NCBI GenBank assembly: GCA_903866395.1
Contig: CAIPNM010000014.1
Span: 1-51,268 of the forward strand
Length of the DNA: 51,268 nt
Source of the DNA: an uncultured bacterium
GTDB lineage: Bacteria > Pseudomonadota > Gammaproteobacteria > Burkholderiales > Burkholderiaceae_E
Direction of reading: 5' to 3'
The first letter of the stretch is position 1. The number at the start of each line of letters is the position of its first letter. Below are positions 7,776 to 16,940 of the stretch, piece after piece. A program made the translations under genes and the position numbers. The notes below the pieces were generated by a model. The model saw nothing but the letters and a program-made list of their open reading frames with translations. It had not been told where the DNA came from and made no database searches.

Positions 7776-9065
7776 ATGGCCAATGTGCTGTTCACCAATG
7801 TGCGCGTATTTGATGGCGGTGGCGAAGCGCCTTTCACCGGTGAGGTGCTGGTCCAGGGCAACCGTATTTCGCGTGTGGTGGAGACCGCCCGAGGCATGCG
7901 CTCAGCACCGGTTGCAGGCGCACAGGTGATCGATGGCGCGGGCGCATTCCTCATGCCGGGAATGATCGAAGCGCACACGCATTTCTCCTGGAATGACCAG
8001 CCTAGCCTCGAATCAATCCAGCGTATGCCCCCTGAGGAGCACATTCTCTGGTGCGCACAGGTGGCGAAGCGTTATCTCGACATGGGATGGACGTCCTGCG
8101 TAGGCGCAGCCACTGCCAAGCCTCGGCTCGATGTCGTGATCCGCAACGCCATCAATGACGGCACCATCATTGGCCCCCGATACCTCGCAGCGAGCCAGGA
8201 GATCACAGTGCCCGGGGGTTTAGGCGACACCACTGCCCCTCACCTGCCACAGCCCGAATTTGCCTTCGGCGCGGTGGTCAGTGGCGCCGAGGAGATGCGT
8301 CGCTGCGTGCGTATGTTCTGCAAGTACGGCGTCGACACGCTCAAGATCAACCTCTCGGGCGAATCCATTACGGGCATGCCCTCCGAGATGAGTCAGTTCA
8401 CCGAGGAAGAAATCGCGGTGTGCGTGCAGGAGGCAAAAGCCTGGGGCAAACGCGTGGCCGCGCACGCGCGATCCACCTGGTCGATCAAGCAGTGCATTCG
8501 ACACGGAATCGAAGTGATCTACCACGCGAGTTTCGCCGACGAGGAAGCCCTCGATCTGCTCGAAGCGCACAAATTTGACCACTTCGTGGCCCCCGGGCTC
8601 GCCTGGCTGATCAACACCAGCCACCACGCGAGCGCCTGGGGACTCACGCCCGAGGTCACGCGCAAGATGGGTTATCACCGCGAGCTCGAAGCCGCCATCG
8701 AGAGCATGAAGGCCATGCGCCGACGCGGCATCCGGATCCTGCCTGGCGGCGATTATGGCTTTGCCTGGACACCGCACGGCACTAATGCAAAAGACCTCGA
8801 ATATTTCGTCAAGTTTGTTGGCATGAGCCCAATGGAGGCGTTACTGTCAGCCACCGCCTGGGGCGGGCCGATGATGAAAATGGGCAAGCAGATCGGCTAT
8901 ATCCGCGAGGGCTGCTTTGCCGACTTGCTTCTGATTGACGGCGATCCGCTATCCGATATCACCATCCTTCAGGACCGAGAGCGCATTCTCGCAGTCATGA
9001 AGGACGGCGAGTTTCATCGGGCACCGCCCGCCCGACATGCGCGCACCACGCGCTGGGCCGCCTGA
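7776..9065 (+). CDS. amidohydrolase family protein (metal-dependent, imidazolonepropionase/prolidase-like)
   Basis: Cyclic or linear amide hydrolase of 429 residues. The metal-binding HxH is H67-T-H69 in EAHTHFSW. Further likely metal or catalytic positions are the lysine in the TLKINLSG strand, which may be carboxylated, the histidine of VAAHARS, the histidine of IYHASF and the aspartate of GGDYGF. The C-terminal part (GCFADLLLIDGDPL) is the usual beta-sandwich return. No signal peptide, so cytoplasmic. It is a clear paralogue of the next gene, with nearly all these motifs shared. It probably hydrolyses a compound brought in by the Liv-type importer further down the operon. Confidence 0.9.
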   Translation: MANVLFTNVRVFDGGGEAPFTGEVLVQGNRISRVVETARGMRSAPVAGAQVIDGAGAFLMPGMIEAHTHFSWNDQPSLESIQRMPPEEHILWCAQVAKRYLDMGWTSCVGAATAKPRLDVVIRNAINDGTIIGPRYLAASQEITVPGGLGDTTAPHLPQPEFAFGAVVSGAEEMRRCVRMFCKYGVDTLKINLSGESITGMPSEMSQFTEEEIAVCVQEAKAWGKRVAAHARSTWSIKQCIRHGIEVIYHASFADEEALDLLEAHKFDHFVAPGLAWLINTSHHASAWGLTPEVTRKMGYHRELEAAIESMKAMRRRGIRILPGGDYGFAWTPHGTNAKDLEYFVKFVGMSPMEALLSATAWGGPMMKMGKQIGYIREGCFADLLLIDGDPLSDITILQDRERILAVMKDGEFHRAPPARHARTTRWAA

Positions 9066-9108
9066 GCGGCCCCCCAACCACTGCGCGACGACCCGCACGG
9101 AGATATCC

Positions 9109-10404
9109 ATGGCCCGCGCCCCGACCGAAACCCTGTTCACCAACGTCCGTATTCTTGACGGGTCGGGGCAGCTGACTTACTCGGGGAGTGTGCGTGTAAG
9201 CGGCTCGCGCATTGTGCAGATCACGCGAAGCCTGGGTGGCGTAAGCGCAGGCGACGCAATGGTGATCGATGGCGCAGGCGCCACGCTGATGCCGGGCATG
9301 ACCGAGGCTCACACGCATTTCTCCTGGAACGACGCCCCGACGCTCGCCGCCATCCAGACCATGCCGCTGGAAGAGCATGTGCTGTGGTCGGCCAAAGTCG
9401 CTCACAACTATCTCAAAGCAGGCTTTACCTCCTGCGTGGGTGCGGCCTGTGCGAAGCCCAGGCTCGACGTAGTGATCCGCAATGCGATTGAGGCGGGGCA
9501 AATTCCAGGGCCGCGCTATCTCGCGGCGAGCCAGGAAATCACTGTTCCCGGTGGTCTCGGCGACGAGATGCTGCCGCACTTGCCCTTTCCCGACTTCAGC
9601 TTTGGCGTCGTGGTCAACGGCGCCGAAGATCTGCGCCGGGTCACTCGCATGTTCCTCAAGTATGGCGTGGACGCGGTCAAGCTCAATCTGTCAGGCGACA
9701 ACTTCGTACCCGGTGCCGACGCGAAGACCACCTGGATGACCGATGCCGAGGTGGCTGCCTGCGCAGAGGAAGTAAAGATGCGCGGCAAACGCATCATCGT
9801 GCACGCGCGCTCCTGTGCAAGTGTCAAGCAGGCGTTGCGGCACGGCATCCGCATGATCTATCACGCAAGCTTCACCGACACCGAAGCACTCGACATGCTT
9901 GAGGCAGCCCGCGATGAGGTCTTCGTTGTGCCCGGAATTGGCATCATCTACGCCTTGCTCAATGAGGCCGAACCGTGGGGCGTCAGCCGCGAGAAAGCGG
10001 TTTCGATGGGCTATGAGGAAGAGTGGGCAGCAGCGTGTGAATCGCTCAAGGCCATGCACCGCAGAGGTATTCGCGTGCTGCCTGGAGGCGACTACGGTTT
10101 TGCGTTCAACCCTCATTTGCAGAATGCGCGTGATCTGGAGTTGTTCGTAAGGCACCTCGGCTTTACCCCCATGGAGGCGATCCGCTCGTGCACGCTATAT
10201 GGCGGTCAGGTCATGCTGCGGCCCAACGAGCTGGGTCTGGTGAAAGAAGGCTACCTGGCCGACCTGATGCTGCTCGATGGCGACCCTCTCGCCAATCTGT
10301 CGATCCTGCGCGACCCGAAGCGGATTCTGGCCGTCATGAAAGACGGTGTATTCGCCAAGTCGCCGCCGGTTGACCAGGCCCGTAGCTGGGTGAGCGCCGC
10401 ATGA
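9109..10404 (+). CDS. amidohydrolase family protein, paralogue of the preceding gene
   Basis: 431-residue metal-dependent amidohydrolase. HxH is H68-T-H70 in EAHTHFSW; the lysine of VKLNLSG, the histidines of IVHARS and IYHASF, and the aspartate of GGDYGF all match the upstream paralogue. The two proteins align along their whole length but differ at many surface positions, so the duplication is not recent. The ATG at 9109 has a GGAG site at 9099-9102; an in-frame start at 9037 would overlap the previous gene. The stop overlaps the permease start as ATGA. Two copies suggest two related substrates, two steps, or a mixed oligomer. Confidence 0.9.
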   Translation: MARAPTETLFTNVRILDGSGQLTYSGSVRVSGSRIVQITRSLGGVSAGDAMVIDGAGATLMPGMTEAHTHFSWNDAPTLAAIQTMPLEEHVLWSAKVAHNYLKAGFTSCVGAACAKPRLDVVIRNAIEAGQIPGPRYLAASQEITVPGGLGDEMLPHLPFPDFSFGVVVNGAEDLRRVTRMFLKYGVDAVKLNLSGDNFVPGADAKTTWMTDAEVAACAEEVKMRGKRIIVHARSCASVKQALRHGIRMIYHASFTDTEALDMLEAARDEVFVVPGIGIIYALLNEAEPWGVSREKAVSMGYEEEWAAACESLKAMHRRGIRVLPGGDYGFAFNPHLQNARDLELFVRHLGFTPMEAIRSCTLYGGQVMLRPNELGLVKEGYLADLMLLDGDPLANLSILRDPKRILAVMKDGVFAKSPPVDQARSWVSAA

Positions 10405-11348
10405 GGTGGAGCACTCGTCAGTGGTTGTGGCTCTTGATCGGCGGACCGATCGCGATCTTCTCGATCTGGGCGATTGCAGACAACACGCGGCTCTATTTCG
10501 TCACGCTGTTGAACGGCCTTACGCTTGCCTCGCTCTATTTCATCGTAGCGTCCGGCTTTACCCTCGTATTTGGCCTCATGCGTAACGTGAACCTCGCGCA
10601 TGGATCGCTGTATCTGCTCGGCGGCTATGTCGGGTTCATAGTCGCCGAGACCACTGGCTGGTGGATTCTGGCGGTCACAGCAGGCTTTCTGGCCGCGGCG
10701 ATCGTCGGTCTGGTGATGCAGGTGCTGATCCTGCGTCATATGCAGGGCGAGGACATGCGGCAGACCATGGTCACCATTGGCTTGTCGATTGTCATTGCCG
10801 ACCTGCTGCTCTGGGCGTTCACCGCACAGGTGCACCAGATGGACGCACCGGAGTGGCTTCACGGACCGATTCGGGGCATTCCGCTGATCAAAGCCTATTC
10901 GGCGTATCGGCTAAGCCTGCTCGCGTTTGGCATCGCGATCGGTGTTTTCCTCTGGTGGCTGCTTACCCGAACCCGCGTGGGCGCCATGATCCGAGCGGGC
11001 GTCGACGACCGCAACATGCTCGCAGCCTCGGGCGTAAACGTGAACCTGGTTTTCGCAATCACCTTCATGCTTGGAGCGGGCCTGGCAGGCTTTGGCGGCG
11101 TGATCGGGGCGGTGGAACTGTCTATGGTGCCTGGCGAGGACACACGACTCCTGCTCGCCTCACTGATTGTCGTGATCGTGGGCGGGATGGGCAGCGTGGT
11201 GGGGGCAGCGATCGGCGCAGTGATCCTGGGGCTCGCTGAAACCTTCGGGCTCGCGTATGCGCCGACCTACAGCGTAGTGTTCACCTTCGTGATCCTGATT
11301 CTTGTGCTTGCATTTCGGCCGCGTGGCATCCTGGGGAGACCCGCGTGA
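10401..11348 (+). CDS. livH: branched-chain amino acid type ABC transporter permease (LivH-like)
   Basis: Inner-membrane permease of 315 residues with about eight hydrophobic spans. The N-terminal LNGLTLASLYFIVASGFTLVFG segment, the NLAHGSLYLLGGY segment and the GGMGSVVGAAIGAVILG segment near the C-terminus are typical of LivH. It overlaps the amidohydrolase stop by 4 bases and the LivM start by 4 bases, so the three are translationally coupled. Liv-type importers carry far more than amino acids, including amides, urea and aromatic acids; the neighbouring amidohydrolases point to an amide-bearing or cyclic substrate. Confidence 0.93.
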   Translation: MRWSTRQWLWLLIGGPIAIFSIWAIADNTRLYFVTLLNGLTLASLYFIVASGFTLVFGLMRNVNLAHGSLYLLGGYVGFIVAETTGWWILAVTAGFLAAAIVGLVMQVLILRHMQGEDMRQTMVTIGLSIVIADLLLWAFTAQVHQMDAPEWLHGPIRGIPLIKAYSAYRLSLLAFGIAIGVFLWWLLTRTRVGAMIRAGVDDRNMLAASGVNVNLVFAITFMLGAGLAGFGGVIGAVELSMVPGEDTRLLLASLIVVIVGGMGSVVGAAIGAVILGLAETFGLAYAPTYSVVFTFVILILVLAFRPRGILGRPA

Positions 11349-12502
11349 GCGCAAGCCGCTGGCGGCGGGCCATGCAGGGCGGACTCAATCCGTCTGGTTC
11401 TTTATCGCGCGCGGCGTCAGCCCCGCTGGGTCAAAGCGGGCCCACCACGGTTGACCCGTATGCATCAAGCGATGCACCGCGCTGGCTCAAGTTTCTCTGG
11501 CGTCACCTCTCGGCGCGGCATGTGCTGATCTTCCTGCTGGCGCTTGTCTACCCGCTCATCGCCACGCCGTTCTTCACCTTCCAGGTCGCAGCACAATCGC
11601 TGGTGTTGGGCCTGATCGCACTGTCGCTCACTTTCCTGGGTGGCTATGGCGGCATCGTCTCGCTTGCCCAGATGTCAGTCGCGGGGGTGGCGGGCTATGC
11701 CGTGGCGATCTTCGGTGAAAGCAGCACACCAATCAGCCTGGGATGGCCCTGGTGGGTGGCTGTTGTGTTTTCCCTCCTCATTGCCACCGCCTTCGCCACG
11801 CTTGTGGGCTGGCTGTCGGTCCGCACCGAGGGTATCTACACCATCATGATCACGCTCGCCTTTGGCGTCGCGTTCTATTACCTGGCGTTGCAGAACTACA
11901 CACTATTCAATGGCTTCCAGGGCTTTCAGAAGGTCTACCCGCCCGACGTGTTCGGTCTCAACTGGCGTGAGCCCATCCCATTCTTCTACCTCTGTCTCTT
12001 TTGGGCTCTGGCGGGTTACCTGGCGGTGAAATGGCTGATTCGTACACCGTTTGGCATTGCGCTCCAGGGTGTTCGCGATAACCCGCGACGAATGGCCGCC
12101 CTCGGCTTCAATGTGGTGGCACACCGGGTTGCCGCCTACGCTTTTGGCGGATTGCTCGCAGCCATCGGCGGCGTACTCCTCGTCTGGTACAACGGACTCA
12201 TCACACCTGGCTCGGTCAACACGGGCTGGCAGATCAACATTCTGGTTATCGCGGTTCTCGGCGGCATGCGGCACCCGATTGGCGCCTTCCTCGGCGCGAT
12301 CGTGTTCGTCCTGCTTCAGACCTTTGCAATCGACCTGATCGACCGCGAACGTTTCAACCTCGTGATCGGCGCAGTATTCCTCGCCATCGTGCTGTTCTCA
12401 CCCGACGGCCTGCTCGGGCTGTGGTCAAAATTTCGCCGCCGGTTTGATGCCCAGCAGCAGCCCCAGTCGTCCCATTCCGATGGACCAACCCAGCGCCACT
12501 GA
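11345..12502 (+). CDS. livM: branched-chain amino acid type ABC transporter permease (LivM-like)
   Basis: Second inner-membrane permease of the Liv-type importer, 385 residues. About 60 polar residues precede the first membrane span, longer than in many LivM proteins, so a later start is possible, although the GTG at 11345 overlaps the LivH stop. The GGYGGIVSLAQMSVAGVAGY segment, the GIALQGVRDNPRRMAALGF loop that contacts the ATPase, and the GGMRHPIGAFLGA segment are typical. The binding-protein gene follows after 24 bases. Confidence 0.92.
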   Translation: MSASRWRRAMQGGLNPSGSLSRAASAPLGQSGPTTVDPYASSDAPRWLKFLWRHLSARHVLIFLLALVYPLIATPFFTFQVAAQSLVLGLIALSLTFLGGYGGIVSLAQMSVAGVAGYAVAIFGESSTPISLGWPWWVAVVFSLLIATAFATLVGWLSVRTEGIYTIMITLAFGVAFYYLALQNYTLFNGFQGFQKVYPPDVFGLNWREPIPFFYLCLFWALAGYLAVKWLIRTPFGIALQGVRDNPRRMAALGFNVVAHRVAAYAFGGLLAAIGGVLLVWYNGLITPGSVNTGWQINILVIAVLGGMRHPIGAFLGAIVFVLLQTFAIDLIDRERFNLVIGAVFLAIVLFSPDGLLGLWSKFRRRFDAQQQPQSSHSDGPTQRH

Positions 12503-12526
12503 GCGCATTTCAGCAAGGAGAAGAAG

Positions 12527-13780
12527 ATGAAGGAGACCAAACGGATCTGGATTCGCTCAATGACGGGAGCCGCGGTCGCGGCTGCCCTCACGAGCGTCGC
12601 CTGGGCGCAGGGCGCTCCGGTCAAGATCGGCGTGCTCGCCACGCTGGAAGGCCCATTTGCCGCAGGCGGTGCCGACGGTATGCGCGGCGCGGAACTCGCC
12701 ATCAAGGAGCGGGGCGGGGTGGTCGCAGGACGCAAGATCGAAATGATCAAGGCCTCGTCCAATGCCAACCCGGATGTCGCGGTCAACGCGGTCCGAAAGC
12801 TCGCCGAGCAGGATAAGGTAGACATCGTGGTAGGTCCGTTATCAGGCGGCGAAGGCATTGCGGTCAAGGATTACTCCAAAACCCAGCCCAACATGACCTT
12901 CATTAACGGTGGCTCCGGCGCGCAGGCAACCACCCTGGTCAATCCCAGCCCGAACTTCTTCCGCTTCAACACAGAAGGCGCGCAGTGGATGGTGGGTCTC
13001 GGCAAGGCCGCGGTCGACAAGGGCTACAAGCGGGTGATGGTCATCGCCGAAGACTATGCGTTCCCGTACTCGCAGGTGCAGGGCTTCATGACCGAGTTCT
13101 GTAAGCTCGGCGGCCGGGTACCAGTGAAGGCCTGGGTCCCGTTGGGTGGTAAGGACTATTCGTCGGTGATTGCGCGTATCCCGAAAGACGTTGACGCGCT
13201 GCTCGTGGTGCTCGGTGGAGCGGACGCCGTAAACTTCCTGAACCAGTATGAGGCGGCGGGCGGCGATAAACCGATGATGGGTGGCTCCATCACCGTGAGC
13301 CAGGACGTTCTCAACTATCGCGGCAAGCGTCGTGACTCGCTGGTGGGAACGATCTCGGCCGGCCCCTACGCCGATGGCTTCGATGGAGCCGACTGGAAAG
13401 CCTTCGTGTCGGCCTACCAGAAGAACTTCCCGGTGTCGGCCGGCGGCTATCCGAGCCCGAGCCTCTTCGCGCTGGTGTATTACACCAACATGAAGGCGGC
13501 ACTCGATGCGCTCGATGTGGTCAAGGGCGATCTGTCGGGTGGTCAGGCGAAATACCGCGATGCACTCTCGAAGCTCGAGCTCAAGATGCCCACCGGGACG
13601 GTGAAGCTTGATTCGAATCGTCAGGCCATCGGCACCACTTTCGTAACCGAGGTGGTGAAAGATGCCCAGGGCGCACTCACCACGCGCGTGCTGCGTAAGG
13701 TCGACAATGTCGATCAGCTGCTGGGACTGAAGAAGGAAGAGTTCCAGATCGGTTCGCGCGACGTGCCGAACTGCCCGTAA
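12527..13780 (+). CDS. Liv-type ABC transporter substrate-binding protein
   Basis: Periplasmic binding protein of 417 residues. A Sec signal peptide spans residues 1-27 with cleavage after AWA. The mature part begins KIGVLATLEGPFAAGG, the usual start of the type I periplasmic-binding fold used by LivK, amide-binding AmiC and related proteins. An AAGGAG site lies upstream of the ATG at 12527. It sits in the middle of the transporter genes, between the permeases and the ATPases. The ligand cannot be told from the sequence; the operon's hydrolases suggest an amide or lactam rather than leucine. Confidence 0.92.
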   Translation: MKETKRIWIRSMTGAAVAAALTSVAWAQGAPVKIGVLATLEGPFAAGGADGMRGAELAIKERGGVVAGRKIEMIKASSNANPDVAVNAVRKLAEQDKVDIVVGPLSGGEGIAVKDYSKTQPNMTFINGGSGAQATTLVNPSPNFFRFNTEGAQWMVGLGKAAVDKGYKRVMVIAEDYAFPYSQVQGFMTEFCKLGGRVPVKAWVPLGGKDYSSVIARIPKDVDALLVVLGGADAVNFLNQYEAAGGDKPMMGGSITVSQDVLNYRGKRRDSLVGTISAGPYADGFDGADWKAFVSAYQKNFPVSAGGYPSPSLFALVYYTNMKAALDALDVVKGDLSGGQAKYRDALSKLELKMPTGTVKLDSNRQAIGTTFVTEVVKDAQGALTTRVLRKVDNVDQLLGLKKEEFQIGSRDVPNCP

Positions 13781-13812
13781 ACCCCAGCCGCCTGCAGCAG
13801 CTTTTTTCGCAC

Positions 13813-14652
13813 ATGACCTCCGCAGCCCGTCTACGTGCCTCGCCCGGTGGCCGCCCCTCGGGCGGCACGACCAGCGCGCGCTCACAGTCGGGTAAGGCGC
13901 CGATTGCTTCGTCTCACGCCCTGGTGCTCCAGGGTGTGAGCCGGGCCTTCGGCGCGCTGCGTGCGGTCGATGATGTATCGCTCGAAGTTGCTGCAGGCGA
14001 GAAATATGCGGTACTAGGATCGAATGGCGCCGGTAAAACCACGCTGTTTAACACCATCACCGGCGATTTTCCGCCCACATCCGGACGGATCGAATTCTTC
14101 GGCGAAGACATCACACTGCTGAGCCCCCATGAACGTATTCGAAAGGGCCTGCGGCGCACCTATCAGTCTTCGCTCCTGTTTCGCGACCTCTCGGTTCGCG
14201 ATAATCTTTTTCTGGCAGTCCGTGGCGTAGCTAGCGGCCGCTTCAGCATATGGCGTCCGTCGGCCTCGCACTCCAGCCGGCGCGCCACCGATGACCTGCT
14301 CGATCGCGTCCGGCTCACGCATATCGCCGACCAACCGGTGGCAAGCCTTGCACATGGTCAGCAACGCCAGCTCGAAATAGGCATGGCGCTGGCTGGCGCG
14401 CCGCGGCTCATTTTATTTGACGAACCTGCAGCCGGCCTTTCGCCGGCGGAGCGGCGTGAACTCGTGCTCCTGCTCCAGTCGCTGCCCTCGCACATGAGCT
14501 TCGTCATCATCGAACACGACCTCGATATCGCACTCCGGGTGTCCGAGCGGGTCACCGTCATGCATAACGGTCGGGTGCTGCGCACCGGAACCCCGTCTGA
14601 AATCGAAAATGATGCACAGGTTCAGGCGATCTACATGGGAGGCCGTCACTGA
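13813..14652 (+). CDS. livG: Liv-type ABC transporter ATP-binding protein (LivG-like)
   Basis: Cytoplasmic ATPase of 279 residues. Walker A GSNGAGKTT is at 69-77, the signature is the LivG-type variant LAHGQQRQLEI, Walker B is RLILFDEPAAGLS and the switch histidine is in IIEHDLD. The first 35 residues are a polar tail absent from most LivG proteins, so a later start cannot be excluded. It ends where the next gene begins (14652 is shared), so the two ATPases are translationally coupled. It should pair with the ATPase domain of the fusion protein downstream to form the heterodimer that drives import. Confidence 0.92.
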   Translation: MTSAARLRASPGGRPSGGTTSARSQSGKAPIASSHALVLQGVSRAFGALRAVDDVSLEVAAGEKYAVLGSNGAGKTTLFNTITGDFPPTSGRIEFFGEDITLLSPHERIRKGLRRTYQSSLLFRDLSVRDNLFLAVRGVASGRFSIWRPSASHSSRRATDDLLDRVRLTHIADQPVASLAHGQQRQLEIGMALAGAPRLILFDEPAAGLSPAERRELVLLLQSLPSHMSFVIIEHDLDIALRVSERVTVMHNGRVLRTGTPSEIENDAQVQAIYMGGRH

Positions 14653-16916
14653 TGGCCCAGAGCCGCCCTGACCGTTCTGCCACTAGCCGAGGCGCGGCCG
14701 GTGCAACGCCGATTCTCGTGGTGGAAGGTCTTGATGTTCACTATGGACGCGCCCACGCCTTACAGGGCGTTAGCCTCACCATCGACCGTGGCGTCTTCGG
14801 CATTGTCGGTCGTAACGGCATGGGCAAGACCACGCTCTGCAATGCCATCACCGGTTTGGTACCGGCGAGAGGCAGCGTTCGGCTCGCAGGTCAGCCTATC
14901 CTGGGGCTGCCCCCCCATCGCATCACTCGCGCCGGAATCGCCTACGTACCGCAAGGGCGGCGCGTTTGGCCTTCCCTCACGGTCGATGAAACCTTGCGCC
15001 TGGTGGCCCGTCACCGCCGGGAGGTTGAACGGATCTACGCCATGTTCCCAAGGCTCGCTGAGCGAAAGGGTAACGGCGGCTCGCAACTCTCCGGCGGCGA
15101 GCAGCAGATGTTGGCGATCGGACGCGCGCTTCTGCTCGAGCCACGATTACTCGTCATGGACGAGCCCACCGAAGGGCTCGCACCCGTCATTGTTGAGCAG
15201 GTGGCGCAGAGTCTCAGGGACCTGGCCCGCGAGGGTTCGATCTCAGTGCTGCTGATCGAACAGAATCTGGGCGTCGCGATTGAGGTGGCTGACCAGATCG
15301 GCGTGATGGTCAACGGGCGGCTCGCGCAGATCATGCCTGCACCCCAACTCGCCGCCGATCGCGAATTGCAGGAGCGGCTGCTGGGGGTGCGATCCAGTGT
15401 CGATGACGAGTCGGTGGCCGATCCGCAGCCGACCTCTGCACCCGAATCCGTCGCTCCGGTTCAGGTTCTCACCGTGCGCCGTGCCTACGGCGAAGCGCTT
15501 CCTGCGCTCGATGCCATCGCACCGCGTGCAGGTCCGGGAGTCAATCGCTGGGGAACCGGCGCGGCAGGGGGGGTAACGCCGCCCTCTGGAACCGAACCGA
15601 TCTCAGAACCCCCGACTGCCCCGGTAAGGGCTGCGCCCGTCGCGGGAGCGCCGTCCGATCGCCCAGGTGCGGTGTTTGACTTTCCAGTGTCCGTCACCAG
15701 CAGCCGCGCCGCGTATATCGCAGGCACCTTCGACACCAAAGCGCGCGAGCTGTTCTTCATCAGGCAGTGCCTGGAGAAGCTCGGCTTACGTGTCGTGACC
15801 GTCGATCTGTCAACGAGCGGCAAGACTTCCACCGCCAGCGTTCACCCGCGCGAGGTCGCGCGCCATCACCCACAGGGCGAAAGCGCAGTATTCAGTGGCG
15901 ACCGGGGTGGCGCGGTCGCTGCGATGGCGATTGCCTTCGAACGCTTCGTGCTCACTCGACGTGACCTGGGTGGCATTATTTCCGCTGGGGGCTCAGGAGG
16001 TACCACGCTTGCAACCGCTGGCATGCGTGCGCTGCCTGTAGGCGTACCCAAGGTCATGGTGTCCACCATGGCCAGCGGCGACACGCGCGCCTACGTCGGA
16101 CCGAGCGACATCTGCATGATGTATTCGGTCACCGATGTGCAGGGCATCAACCAGATCAGCGAACGTGTGCTCGCCAATGCCGCGCATGCGCTCGCCGGCA
16201 TGATCACGCATCCGCCCCTCACCTCGCAGGCCGAGCGCCCGGCCATCGGCCTCACCATGTTCGGCGTCACCACGCCATGTGTGCAGGCGGTCACCCGGCT
16301 CCTCGGCGACAAGTATGACTGTCTGGTGTTTCATGCCACGGGCACGGGCGGGCAATCGATGGAAAAGCTCGCCGACTCTGATTTGCTTGCCGGCGTCCTT
16401 GATGTTTCCACCACCGAGATCGCCGATGAAATCGCGGGCGGCATTCTATCCGCGGGGCCGCATAGGCTCGATGTCTTCGCGCGCCGAACGCTTCCCTGGG
16501 TGGGGTCGTGCGGCGCCCTGGACATGGCCAACTTCGGCCCCTGGGAGAGCGTGCCAGAGCGCTTCAGGGGCCGTAGGCTCTACCGCCACAATCCGTCGGT
16601 CACACTCATGCGGACCACCACCGACGAATGCCGTGCGATCGGCGAATTTCTGGTTGGAAAAATCAATGCGATGCGCGGGCCGGTGCGCTTCCTCATCCCC
16701 GAGGGCGGGGTGTCGTCCATCGATAAGCCGGGCCAGCCCTTTCATGACCCAGACGCCGACCGGGTGCTATTCGAAACGATCGAGCGTGGCTTTCGAGCGG
16801 GACCCGACCGGCAATTGCTACGCCTGCCCCACCACATCAATGATGAAGCGTTCGCGCAGGCGCTGGTCGACGCCTGGTATGACGCATCACGCCCGGCGCT
16901 CGCCCGCCGCGCCTGA
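14652..16916 (+). CDS. fusion protein: LivF-type ABC ATPase joined to a Tm-1-like ATP-binding (UPF0261) domain
   Basis: 754-residue two-domain protein. Residues about 20-247 are a complete LivF-type ATPase: Walker A GRNGMGKTT at 53-61, signature LSGGEQQML, Walker B LLVMDEPTEGLAP and a switch region LLIEQN. A Pro/Ala-rich linker of about 100 residues follows. Residues about 350-754 are a full-length Tm-1-like domain beginning AYIAGTFDTK, with GGSGGTT and the GATGTGGQSME-like segment HATGTGGQSMEKL. In plants this domain is the N-terminal half of the tomato mosaic virus resistance protein Tm-1 and binds ATP; its bacterial role is unsettled. Both halves look intact. The usual partner, a TIM-barrel protein, is the next gene. 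The fusion suggests the Tm-1 activity works at the transporter. Confidence 0.9.
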   Translation: MAQSRPDRSATSRGAAGATPILVVEGLDVHYGRAHALQGVSLTIDRGVFGIVGRNGMGKTTLCNAITGLVPARGSVRLAGQPILGLPPHRITRAGIAYVPQGRRVWPSLTVDETLRLVARHRREVERIYAMFPRLAERKGNGGSQLSGGEQQMLAIGRALLLEPRLLVMDEPTEGLAPVIVEQVAQSLRDLAREGSISVLLIEQNLGVAIEVADQIGVMVNGRLAQIMPAPQLAADRELQERLLGVRSSVDDESVADPQPTSAPESVAPVQVLTVRRAYGEALPALDAIAPRAGPGVNRWGTGAAGGVTPPSGTEPISEPPTAPVRAAPVAGAPSDRPGAVFDFPVSVTSSRAAYIAGTFDTKARELFFIRQCLEKLGLRVVTVDLSTSGKTSTASVHPREVARHHPQGESAVFSGDRGGAVAAMAIAFERFVLTRRDLGGIISAGGSGGTTLATAGMRALPVGVPKVMVSTMASGDTRAYVGPSDICMMYSVTDVQGINQISERVLANAAHALAGMITHPPLTSQAERPAIGLTMFGVTTPCVQAVTRLLGDKYDCLVFHATGTGGQSMEKLADSDLLAGVLDVSTTEIADEIAGGILSAGPHRLDVFARRTLPWVGSCGALDMANFGPWESVPERFRGRRLYRHNPSVTLMRTTTDECRAIGEFLVGKINAMRGPVRFLIPEGGVSSIDKPGQPFHDPDADRVLFETIERGFRAGPDRQLLRLPHHINDEAFAQALVDAWYDASRPALARRA

Positions 16917-16940
16917 GAACCGACCACGAAGAGACTGCCG

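Noticed and set aside
13787..13807. Possible Rho-independent terminator after the Liv binding protein (weak stem then six T)
   Set aside because: The stem is five pairs with a central mismatch, and the ATPase genes of the same importer follow six bases later.
12842..13885. Long open frame on the minus strand opposite the Liv binding-protein gene
   Set aside because: It is the reverse shadow of a well-supported gene in high-GC DNA; its translation is rich in His and Arg with no recognisable fold and no ribosome site.
15567..15573. Run of seven G in the linker of the LivF-Tm-1 fusion, which might allow slippage or phase variation
   Set aside because: Equal runs occur at 17505-17511 and 32498-32504 in other genes, so this is background for a high-GC genome. 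The linker is in frame on both sides. A read-level check at this run would still test the fusion.
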